The notes beneath the pieces are model-generated. The model made no database searches. It saw only the letters and a list, made by a program, of their open reading frames with translations, and was not told where the DNA came from. Shown piece after piece: positions 1-5,874 of a DNA stretch of 9,840 bases; within the stretch, counting starts at the first letter, position 1; each line of letters opens with the position of its first letter. The translations under genes and the position numbers were made by a program. This stretch comes from Prevotella sp. CAG:1185 (GTDB lineage Bacteria; Bacteroidota; Bacteroidia; Bacteroidales; Bacteroidaceae): NCBI GenBank assembly GCA_000436695.1, contig HF992587.1, positions 1 through 9,840 of the forward strand, written 5' to 3'.

Positions 1-252
1 TGATTGGCAACTTGCGGACATTCATTTACTTTATTATACCCATATTATAAAGAGCTTTATCCTTATCTATGGCTTAATTTGTCTACTTTCAGTAATTTTA
101 TGAAGATGGAAGTAAGCTTGTAATGACATTATACGCCACCGCGTTCGCATAAACAAATAACAACACACGAATTAAGATTAAAGACTAATAATCTATCATT
201 TATTCATGCGATAAAATCAACGTCTGCACAGACATATATTGAACAAACAATA
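1..252. other. Intergenic flank with no supported gene
   Basis: This AT-rich stretch lies downstream of the large HU-LysM gene. I read both strands and found no convincing coding frame, tRNA-like fold or repeat. No good copy of the Bacteroidota TAnnTTTG promoter element was seen on the plus strand. A gene may begin beyond the left edge of the window, but nothing here shows it. Confidence 0.5.
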
Positions 253-284
253 ATGGTGAAGACATTATCAAAATTCTTCACCAT
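253..284 (-). terminator. Probable Rho-independent terminator of the ftsY-rimO-HU unit
   Basis: Positions 253-262 (atggtgaaga) and 275-284 (tcttcaccat) form a perfect 10-bp stem around a 12-nt loop. Past one A/A mismatch the pairing can extend by three more A-T pairs. Read on the minus strand, the hairpin is followed by a T-rich tail (TATTGTTTGTTC). It lies about 20 bp past the stop of the HU-LysM gene, where an operon end is expected. The loop is long and the T tract interrupted, so efficiency is uncertain. Confidence 0.65.
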
Positions 285-304
285 AATTTAGATTAAATAT
301 ATTT

Positions 305-1762
305 CTATTTTCTTCTTTTATTAACCAATTTTGGTATTTTGAGCCGCATGCCTTCTTTAACATCAGTAACTCCGTTATGAACCATGATGTAACATTCCAT
401 ACCCTCACCTAGGTAGAACTTTGATATTTTCCTTAATGTCTCACCTTTCTTTACAGTTATAACACGATCTGTGCCAGCTATACGGTATGCACCGGTCTTA
501 ACAGCCATCGCTGCATTTTTCATATTCTGTGTCACAGGTAAAGCATCAGATGCAGATGATTCTGTCTTACTTTGTGTTTTTGATTTATCTGTTATATCAT
601 CCTTTGAACTAACAGGAGTACCGGCCTGCTGTTTCAGTTTACCATCATAAGTTTCTATCGAATCATTATTTTTTACCGTGTCAGTCATACTTGCAGACGT
701 GGGTGCAACAGCCTGTCTTACAGTTACATATTTTATTATAGGCTTAGCGTTGTATCGTTCCCAATAGTATCCTCCAAAAAATGAAGCGACGGCAACAATC
801 AGCATTATCAGAACCCAATAATACCAAGCCATGGACAAAGAATTACCTGCTTTTTCCACATAATCAGACGTTCCGTCTTCTTTGCCATCATTTACATCTT
901 GTTCACCGTGTTCTGTATTTAAGACATTTGTTTCGCTATTATCAGGTTCAGCTGTAAGTTCATTTGCCGTATCATTATCACAAATTTCGCTTTCATCCCG
1001 TGAATTTATTCCATCTGCGCATTCATCACTACTATCTGCTTCAGCATTCTCATCAGACAAGCCTTCTGTGCTTGAATCATCTGAAACAGAAGTCATTACG
1101 TTTGTTCCATTGTCAACAGCAACAACTGCCTGTTTTAAAGGCTCGGCAATTTGTTCGCCACCGCCAACCGAAAGTTCCGATTTTTCCTTTCTTTCAGCAT
1201 CATCAGTTTCTTCTAAAGCGCCATTATCCGTATGTCCATCGTCCTTGTCGGAATCTTGTTCCAAATGTGACAAATCATAGTCAGCTATAACGACTTTACG
1301 AGAGTCGGTCTTATCTTCTTGTATAACGTCCTCATCACTATCCTCTGCGTCACTGTCTGTATCAATGACATCCATATCATCATCTTTTAAATCAGAATCA
1401 TCAGACGACTGGATTTTTGCCATATCCTCAAGTTCAACACCGTCATTTAAGACAACAGTTTCAAAATGTGCGAAAGGCTTATTCACCAAGTCACGCATCA
1501 CAGAATCAGCAGTAAATGTTATTTTGCTATGACTTTCAATCAGGACACGCTCACCGGTATTTACATTTACGCTTTCACGTTCACGTACATCTACAACCTT
1601 AAACGTGCCAAGACCTTTAACTTTTACTGTCTTTTCGCTATGCAGTCCGTCATTAATCAAATCAAAAAATGACGTTACAAACGCCTCGGCATCCTGCAAG
1701 GAAAGTCCGTGCTTGGCTGCTATTGCACTTGCTATTTCCTGAACTGAATTCTTGGCCATCAT
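305..1762 (-). CDS. HU-family DNA-binding protein with acidic linker, TM helix and LysM-like domain
   Basis: The 485-residue product has four parts. Residues 1 to about 95 resemble HU/IHF: helical N-terminus, VKVKGLGTFKV, and a beta-arm region around 60-85. Residues 101-310 form a low-complexity linker with 68 Asp/Glu against 13 Lys/Arg by hand count. Residues about 313-333 (WYYWVLIMLIVAVASFFGGYY) form one hydrophobic helix. After a Ser/Thr/Lys-rich stretch, residues about 427-478 look like LysM: ITVKKGETLRKISKFYLG, then an N-G pair and MRLKIPKL. LysM domains usually bind peptidoglycan, so a cytoplasmic DNA-binding head with a periplasmic wall-binding tail is inferred. There is no N-terminal signal peptide. 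The arm reads VNVNTGE and lacks the usual NPxT proline. The ATG at 1762 overlaps the stop of the preceding HU gene by four bases (ATGA), suggesting coupled translation; Met2 is an equally plausible start. Domain calls are by eye. Confidence 0.88.
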   Translation of the reverse strand: MMAKNSVQEIASAIAAKHGLSLQDAEAFVTSFFDLINDGLHSEKTVKVKGLGTFKVVDVRERESVNVNTGERVLIESHSKITFTADSVMRDLVNKPFAHFETVVLNDGVELEDMAKIQSSDDSDLKDDDMDVIDTDSDAEDSDEDVIQEDKTDSRKVVIADYDLSHLEQDSDKDDGHTDNGALEETDDAERKEKSELSVGGGEQIAEPLKQAVVAVDNGTNVMTSVSDDSSTEGLSDENAEADSSDECADGINSRDESEICDNDTANELTAEPDNSETNVLNTEHGEQDVNDGKEDGTSDYVEKAGNSLSMAWYYWVLIMLIVAVASFFGGYYWERYNAKPIIKYVTVRQAVAPTSASMTDTVKNNDSIETYDGKLKQQAGTPVSSKDDITDKSKTQSKTESSASDALPVTQNMKNAAMAVKTGAYRIAGTDRVITVKKGETLRKISKFYLGEGMECYIMVHNGVTDVKEGMRLKIPKLVNKRRK

Positions 1763-2046
1763 CCTTGTCCTCCATTTTTAACCTTTTCCTTCAGCGAAGC
1801 TATCGGTTTAAAGCCGAGAACAAGTTTTGGAGGCACAAGCATGCGCTGCTTGGTTCCTGGGTTTACAACAATTCTCTCAAGACGTTTTTTAACCTCAAAA
1901 GTTCCAAATTTTGGAATTGATACAACATCTGCTCTCTGAAAACTTTCGTTCATGGAGTCAATTATTGTATTAACCATCTTTTGGGTATCATCTTGCGTAT
2001 AGCCCATTCGCTGAGACAATTCAGATATAAAACTTTTATTGTTCAT
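1759..2046 (-). CDS. HU/IHF-family DNA-binding protein
   Basis: The 95-residue product is the length of HU or IHF subunits, small dimeric nucleoid proteins that bend DNA in the minor groove. The N-terminal helices are followed by VVSIPKFGTFEVKKR and a beta-arm containing VNPGTKQRM, with the DNA-intercalating proline present. A basic helix ends the protein. I chose the ATG at 2046 because it gives the standard family N-terminus (MNNKSFIS). The frame extends to a TTG at 2070, which would add eight atypical residues. It follows rimO after about 90 bp and overlaps the larger HU gene by ATGA. Placement suggests the two HU proteins are made together and might heterodimerise. Which HU paralogue this is cannot be told from sequence alone. 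Confidence 0.92.
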   Translation of the reverse strand: MNNKSFISELSQRMGYTQDDTQKMVNTIIDSMNESFQRADVVSIPKFGTFEVKKRLERIVVNPGTKQRMLVPPKLVLGFKPIASLKEKVKNGGQG

Positions 2047-2135
2047 ATAAAAACCTTCACATTTAATCAAGCACGCGAAAAAACATTAATGCTGCTTAAG
2101 ACATAGCCGGATTTCGGACCGGAAAGAAGATAATA

Positions 2136-3437
2136 TCAATAGTTAACTGTACCATACAAGTCAAATTCCTCGGCATCAGTTATTTTTACGTTATAAAAAC
2201 GACCTGTGTGAAGAAGTTTTTCACTTGCAGGAATAAGCACTTCAGGATCTACTTCAGGAGAACTAAACTCAGTTCTACCTACATAATAATCACCTTCTTT
2301 TCTATCGATGATAACCTTAAATATTTTTCCAATCTTATCAGAAGCTATTTCACTGCTAATATTTTGCTGCAAATCCATGAGACGGTCAAGACGCTGCTGC
2401 TTAACATCGTCAGGAACATCATCTTTGTAATGCTGCTCACTATAAGTGCCTTCCTCTTCAGAATAGGCAAAGGCTCCCATACGTTCAAATCTCGCCCATT
2501 TGGTAAATTCCATCAGTTCCTCAAAATCCTGATCTGTCTCACCGGGGAAACCGACCATAAGTGTTGTGCGCAGATGTATGCCTGGTACTTCCTTTCTTAT
2601 GCGTTCAATCAATGCATAAGTCTCTTCCTTTGTTATGTTCCGTTTCATAGCCTGGAGCATGTTGTCAGAGATATGCTGCAAAGCTATGTCTAAATATTTA
2701 CATACATTAGGTTTCTCGCGTATCACGTCAAGAAGCTCATAAGGGAAATGTGTCGGATAGGCATAATGAAGACGAATCCATTCAACGCCAGGAATGTCAG
2801 CAATGGCAGAAACCAGTTCTGCAATATGGCGTTTGCCGTCAATATCAATGCCATAATAAGTCAGTTCCTGAGCAATAATCTGAAATTCTTTTACGCCAGA
2901 AGCGACAAATGTCCTTACTTCATCCAATATCTCCTCCTGCGGACGGCTCGTATGCCGTCCGGTTATCAGAGGTATTGCACAATAAGCACAATGGCGGTCA
3001 CATCCCTCGCTGATTTTTATATATGCATAATGATGCGGAGTGGTTTGGTATCTTTTGTTTCTGCAATCCAAGACTTCCGCCTTGCCTAAATCCGTAAGCA
3101 GCTTCTTAAAATCAAACTTTCCGTAATACTTGTCCACCTGTGGTATTTCCTTTTCAAGTTCATCCTTATATCTCTGTGACAAGCATCCCATGACATAAAG
3201 TTTATTGATGCGTCCCTCCTCTTTTGCCTGAGCAAACTCAAGGATTGTGTTTATACTTTCTTCTTTTGCATCACCAATAAACCCACATGTATTAATAACA
3301 GCTATTTCTCCTTGCGGATTCTTGCTGTCGTGTACACATTTATATCCGTTAAGTTCAAACTGACGCATAAGAATCTCGCTGTCTACAAGATTCTTAGAGC
3401 ATCCCATCGTGATAAAATCTATTTGGTTCTTTTTCAC
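2136..3437 (-). CDS. rimO: Ribosomal protein S12 methylthiotransferase RimO
   Basis: RimO is a radical-SAM enzyme that adds a methylthio group to a conserved aspartate of ribosomal protein S12. The 433-residue length is normal. The N-terminal domain carries the three cluster-binding cysteines C13 (GCSKN), C51 (NTCGF) and C85 (MGCLS). The radical-SAM motif CDRHCAYC gives C146, C150 and C153. ISEGCDRHCAYCAIP, the TLMVGFPGET segment and a C-terminal TRAM-like region (about 370-433) match RimO better than its relative MiaB. The start codon is GTG at 3437, overlapping the ftsY stop as GTGA. The next in-frame Met (residue 11) lies just before C13 and would remove the first beta strand, so GTG is preferred. 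It is co-transcribed and probably translationally coupled with ftsY. Confidence 0.96.
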   Translation of the reverse strand: MKKNQIDFITMGCSKNLVDSEILMRQFELNGYKCVHDSKNPQGEIAVINTCGFIGDAKEESINTILEFAQAKEEGRINKLYVMGCLSQRYKDELEKEIPQVDKYYGKFDFKKLLTDLGKAEVLDCRNKRYQTTPHHYAYIKISEGCDRHCAYCAIPLITGRHTSRPQEEILDEVRTFVASGVKEFQIIAQELTYYGIDIDGKRHIAELVSAIADIPGVEWIRLHYAYPTHFPYELLDVIREKPNVCKYLDIALQHISDNMLQAMKRNITKEETYALIERIRKEVPGIHLRTTLMVGFPGETDQDFEELMEFTKWARFERMGAFAYSEEEGTYSEQHYKDDVPDDVKQQRLDRLMDLQQNISSEIASDKIGKIFKVIIDRKEGDYYVGRTEFSSPEVDPEVLIPASEKLLHTGRFYNVKITDAEEFDLYGTVNY

Positions 3438-4393
3438 TTTTCTACTTTAAAGAGTGAATCAACAAATTGCTTCTTATTAAACAGCTGCAGGTCTTCCATA
3501 CCCTCGCCAAGTCCGATATATTTTACAGGAACTTTAAGCTGGTCTGATATTCCTATCACAACACCGCCCTTAGCCGTACCGTCAAGTTTCGTTATTGCAA
3601 GACTTGTTATTTGCGTTACGGCAGAGAACTGCTTAGCCTGCTCAAACGCGTTCTGTCCTGTCGAGCCGTCAAGCACAAGCATAACTTCATCCGGAGCCTG
3701 CGGAATAACTTTCTTCATCACGTCCTTAATCTTCTTCAGCTCGTTCATCAAACCAACCTTGTTATGCAGACGGCCGGCCGTATCAATCAGAACAACATCA
3801 GCGCCATTAGCCTTGGCTGAACTTAACGTATCAAAAGCAACGCTGGCCGGATCGGCTCCCATCTGCTGCTTGACAACAGGAACGCCGACGCGTTCACCCC
3901 AGATTGACAACTGCTCAACAGCTGCAGCACGGAATGTATCGGCGGCACCAAGATAAACCTTCTTACCAGCCTTTTTAAACTGATATGCCAACTTACCGAT
4001 TGTTGTCGTCTTTCCAACACCGTTGACGCCGACAACGAGTATTACATAAGGAGAATGATCCTGAAGCAGTCCCCAGTCGTCATTGTCCTCGGAGTTATTT
4101 TCTGCCAACAATGCAGCAATCTCATCACGCAGTATGCCATTAAGTTCAGACACAGACACATACTTGTCACGTGCCACTCTTTCCTCAATTCTGTGAATAA
4201 TCTTCAGCGTTGTGTCAACGCCGACATCTGACGTGATAAGAACTTCTTCCAAATTATCAAGTACGTCATCATCAACTTTAGACTTTCCGGCAACAGCACG
4301 TGCTATTTTAGAAAAAACGCTTTGCTTTGTTTTCTCCAGACCTTTGTCTAAAGTCTCTTTCTTGTTTTTATTAAAAATTCCAAATAACCCCAT
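3434..4393 (-). CDS. ftsY: Signal recognition particle receptor FtsY
   Basis: FtsY is the SRP-receptor GTPase that docks ribosome-nascent chain complexes at the inner membrane for co-translational insertion. The 319-residue product has a short N-terminal helix, a four-helix N domain (about 20-100) and a GTPase G domain. Visible motifs are GVNGVGKTT (122-130), DTFRAAA (152-158), DTAGR (204-208), TKLD (268-271) and GLGE (294-297). DTFRAAA and the overall layout separate it from Ffh, which has a C-terminal M domain absent here. It lacks the long acidic A domain of E. coli FtsY, as many bacterial homologues do; the start MGLFGIF is typical of short forms. It is the first gene of its unit, with its own promoter, and overlaps rimO by four bases. 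Confidence 0.97.
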   Translation of the reverse strand: MGLFGIFNKNKKETLDKGLEKTKQSVFSKIARAVAGKSKVDDDVLDNLEEVLITSDVGVDTTLKIIHRIEERVARDKYVSVSELNGILRDEIAALLAENNSEDNDDWGLLQDHSPYVILVVGVNGVGKTTTIGKLAYQFKKAGKKVYLGAADTFRAAAVEQLSIWGERVGVPVVKQQMGADPASVAFDTLSSAKANGADVVLIDTAGRLHNKVGLMNELKKIKDVMKKVIPQAPDEVMLVLDGSTGQNAFEQAKQFSAVTQITSLAITKLDGTAKGGVVIGISDQLKVPVKYIGLGEGMEDLQLFNKKQFVDSLFKVEK

Positions 4394-4409
4394 ACTAAAT
4401 ATTTTGCTA

Positions 4410-4440
4410 CAAAATTAGTAAAATGAACTCACATCTACAA
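4410..4440 (-). promoter_or_regulatory. Promoter of the ftsY-rimO-HU unit
   Basis: On the minus strand TAATTTTG (4410-4417) matches the Bacteroidota -7 element TAnnTTTG. A TTG (4438-4440) lies 20 bp upstream, fitting the -33 element. Transcription would start only about 10 nt before the ftsY ATG, giving a very short leader. It sits immediately after the terminator hairpin of the ribosomal-protein unit, as expected for a separate transcription unit. Confidence 0.6.
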
Positions 4441-4442
4441 CA

Positions 4443-4474
4443 AAAAAGGCTGCAAAATTATTTGCAGCCTTTTT
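4443..4474. terminator. Strong, probably bidirectional Rho-independent terminator
   Basis: A perfect 14-bp inverted repeat (4443-4456 against 4461-4474) closes a 4-nt ATTA loop. The core AGGCTGCAAA is flanked by A and T tracts, so on either strand the hairpin is followed by a T run. All nearby genes run on the minus strand, so its main task is ending the rpmB-rpmG-DUF4295 transcript, whose last stop codon is about 20 bp away. Confidence 0.93.
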
Positions 4475-4496
4475 AAAAATATCTCATATTCAAAGA

Positions 4497-4655
4497 TTAG
4501 TTCTTAAAAAAGTCTTTAACTTCCTCGTTTGGTACCATCTGCTCATCAAAGATATAGGCACCAGTCTTAGGACTTTTCACCATCTTGATAACCTTAGTAT
4601 AAGCGCGACCATCCTTTGAACCTTCATGGAGGGTTGCGACGGTTTTCTTTGCCAT
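4497..4655 (-). CDS. DUF4295 family small basic protein
   Basis: This 52-residue ORF begins MAKKTVATLHEGSKDGRAY and ends EEVKDFFKN. It is Lys-rich and has the size and N-terminus of a ribosomal protein. I recognise it as the DUF4295 family, which in Bacteroidota is regularly found after rpmB and rpmG, exactly as here. It starts 24 bp after the rpmG stop, with no Shine-Dalgarno sequence but an A-rich start region, and is the last gene before the strong terminator. I recall that a Bacteroidota-specific large-subunit protein named bL38 was reported from the Flavobacterium johnsoniae ribosome. This family is a candidate for it, but I cannot confirm the identity from sequence. A ribosomal role is inferred from context, size and charge. 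Confidence 0.9.
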   Translation of the reverse strand: MAKKTVATLHEGSKDGRAYTKVIKMVKSPKTGAYIFDEQMVPNEEVKDFFKN

Positions 4656-4660
4656 TTTCT

Positions 4661-4680
4661 ATAACGATTTAAATTGTTAT
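4661..4680. repeat. 20-bp near-perfect palindrome between rpmG and the DUF4295 gene
   Basis: ATAACGATTTAAATTGTTAT is self-complementary except for one mismatched pair (positions 6 and 15). It fills nearly the whole 24-bp gap between the two genes and touches the last base of the rpmG stop codon. It is very AT-rich and lacks a T tail, so it is a poor terminator. It could be an RNA-processing fold, a protein site or chance. Confidence 0.5.
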
Positions 4681-4868
4681 TACTTTATCTCCTTATGAAG
4701 AGTCATCTTCTTCAAGATAGGATTATACTTCATCAGCTCCATTCTTTCAGGAGTGTTCTTACGGTTCTTCGTTGTAACATAACGGCTTGTACCGGGAAGA
4801 CCGCTATTTTTCATTTCAGTGCACTCCAGTACGACCTGAACTCTATTACCTTTAGCTTTCTTTGCCAT
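4680..4868 (-). CDS. rpmG: 50S ribosomal protein L33 (bL33)
   Basis: This 62-residue basic protein of the large subunit, near the E site, matches L33: MAKKAKGNRVQVVLECTEMK, then TSRYVTTKNRKNTPERMELMKYNP and a Lys-rich tail. Only one cysteine (C16) is present, so the four-cysteine zinc site of the C+ form of L33 is not formed. The start lies 5 bp after the rpmB stop, and an AGGAG run about 10 bases upstream lies inside the end of rpmB. It is the middle gene of a three-gene ribosomal unit. Confidence 0.97.
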   Translation of the reverse strand: MAKKAKGNRVQVVLECTEMKNSGLPGTSRYVTTKNRKNTPERMELMKYNPILKKMTLHKEIK

Positions 4869-4873
4869 TGTGT

Positions 4874-5137
4874 TTATTCTCCTATAACTTTAATATCTTT
4901 CCAATCGCAGTAGCCTTTAGAAACAGCCTGCTTAAGAGCTGCGTCCAAGCCAACTTTATTAATCAAGCGCAAGCCAGCCGCACTTATTTTCAAGCTTATC
5001 CAGCACTGCTCTTCTACGTAATAGAATTTCTTGCTGAAAAGGTTCACGTCAAAGCTGCGTTTTGTACGGTGCTTTGAGTGTGAAACATTATTTCCAATCT
5101 GAGCTTTTTTCCCTGTTATTTGACAAATCTTCGACAT
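4874..5137 (-). CDS. rpmB: 50S ribosomal protein L28 (bL28)
   Basis: This large-subunit protein is 87 residues, slightly longer than the E. coli protein. Diagnostic segments are the N-terminal MSKICQITGKK, the GNNVSHSKHRTKR motif, and WISLKISAAGLRLINKVGLDAAL. A single cysteine (C5) replaces the CxxC zinc pairs of the zinc-binding form. It is the first gene of the rpmB-rpmG-DUF4295 unit and is preceded by a textbook Bacteroidota promoter with a leader of about 45 nt. The leader is A-rich just before the ATG, with no Shine-Dalgarno sequence. Confidence 0.97.
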   Translation of the reverse strand: MSKICQITGKKAQIGNNVSHSKHRTKRSFDVNLFSKKFYYVEEQCWISLKISAAGLRLINKVGLDAALKQAVSKGYCDWKDIKVIGE

Positions 5138-5188
5138 TGCAATCTACGTTTTTTGTTTAATCTTTTGATACTTATTCCAAACAGAGTG

Positions 5189-5219
5189 CAAAATTACTAA
5201 CTTTTTCTGAATTATCAAA
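5189..5219 (-). promoter_or_regulatory. Promoter of the rpmB-rpmG-DUF4295 unit
   Basis: On the minus strand TTTG (5216-5219), 19 bp of spacer and TAATTTTG (5189-5196) match both the -33 and -7 elements of Bacteroidota primary-sigma promoters exactly. It lies about 50 bp before the rpmB start codon. A full match suits a highly expressed ribosomal-protein unit. Confidence 0.82.
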
Positions 5220-5270
5220 ACATTTTCGTTAATAATCAAATATTTATCTTTTTTTAGCACTATCAGAAAA

Positions 5271-5298
5271 CAAAATGCAAACTGCAGCAAGCATTTTG
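5271..5298 (-). terminator. Possible terminator after pncC
   Basis: caaaatgc (5271-5278) and gcattttg (5291-5298) form an 8-bp stem with a 12-nt loop that itself contains the palindrome CTGCAG. On the minus strand the stem ends in TTTTG followed by TTTTC, a modest T-rich tail. It lies about 40 bp after the pncC stop and before the rpmB promoter, where a terminator is expected. The stem is AT-rich, so this is tentative. Confidence 0.42.
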
Positions 5299-5338
5299 GC
5301 CAATAAGCATGATTACACCGTAAATGCCGCAAAAGCCG

Positions 5339-5863
5339 TTAATGCTGTTCAGCGTCAGTGGGTTCTTCTTCGCCGAGTCTGTCTTTGAGATACTGAAGGA
5401 AGAGCTGCAGAGACTTACTTGTAGCATTAGACAAATTCAAGTCGCGGCCTTTGTCACCCTCTAACTTAAGTGTAATGATATCATCGGCACTACCGCAGGC
5501 AAGCCATATTGTTCCTACCGGATTCTCATGAGTACCACCTGAAGGTCCTGCTATGCCTGTGGCAGATATAGCATAGTCTACATTAAGCAATTTTATGGCT
5601 CCCTTTACCATCTCAATGGCAACTTCTTCACAAACAGCAGTTTTCTCCTCAAGAACCTCATGGCTTACGCCCAATACTTTCTCCTTCACCTCATTGGTAT
5701 ACGAAACGATGCTGCCTTTAAAATAGTTAGAAGCTCCGGGCATAAGGACGATAGCCTCAGCTATACGGCCGCCGGTGCAACTCTCGGCAGTACCTAAAGT
5801 CTTGCCTTTTTCCCAGATAAACTGGCTAATCTCCCTGCTCAGTATTTTATTTTCGAAATCCAT
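5339..5863 (-). CDS. pncC: Nicotinamide-nucleotide amidohydrolase (CinA C-terminal domain)
   Basis: The 174-residue product is a stand-alone CinA C-terminal domain. This family hydrolyses nicotinamide mononucleotide to nicotinate mononucleotide and ammonia, recycling NAD breakdown products. Conserved segments are TAESCTGG (25-32, with the likely catalytic serine), GSIVSYTNEVK (50-60), SATGIAGPSGG (100-110) and PVGTIW (115-120). The N-terminal MoCF/COG1058 domain of full CinA is absent, so this is the short form like E. coli YgaD/PncC. The extra C-terminal tail is acidic (GEEEPTDAEQ). It follows tsaD after 11 bp and is likely in its operon. The amidase activity is inferred from the family. Confidence 0.92.
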   Translation of the reverse strand: MDFENKILSREISQFIWEKGKTLGTAESCTGGRIAEAIVLMPGASNYFKGSIVSYTNEVKEKVLGVSHEVLEEKTAVCEEVAIEMVKGAIKLLNVDYAISATGIAGPSGGTHENPVGTIWLACGSADDIITLKLEGDKGRDLNLSNATSKSLQLFLQYLKDRLGEEEPTDAEQH

Positions 5864-5874
5864 ATATTAATTAT

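Noticed and set aside
882..1290. Overlapping plus-strand ORFs (882-1280, 964-1290) inside the HU-LysM gene
   Set aside because: They are antisense to the repetitive acidic linker, rich in Ser or His/Leu as expected from reverse-reading Asp/Glu/Ser codons, and lack any recognisable domain or promoter.
2047..2070. N-terminal extension of the small HU gene to a TTG at 2070
   Set aside because: The added residues are atypical for HU, and the ATG at 2046 gives the standard family length and N-terminus.
2101..2126. CCGG-rich inverted sequence between rimO and the small HU gene as a terminator
   Set aside because: Only about four base pairs can form and no T tract follows, so the HU genes are treated as part of the ftsY-rimO unit.
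3312..3956. Plus-strand 214-residue ORF opposite rimO and ftsY
   Set aside because: It is antisense to two clearly conserved genes and has no recognisable domain. The Ser/Thr/Pro-rich product is typical of shadow frames.
5144..5332. Minus-strand 62-residue ORF between pncC and rpmB
   Set aside because: It covers the rpmB promoter and a candidate terminator, is AT-driven (Lys/Ile/Leu-rich), and resembles no known family.
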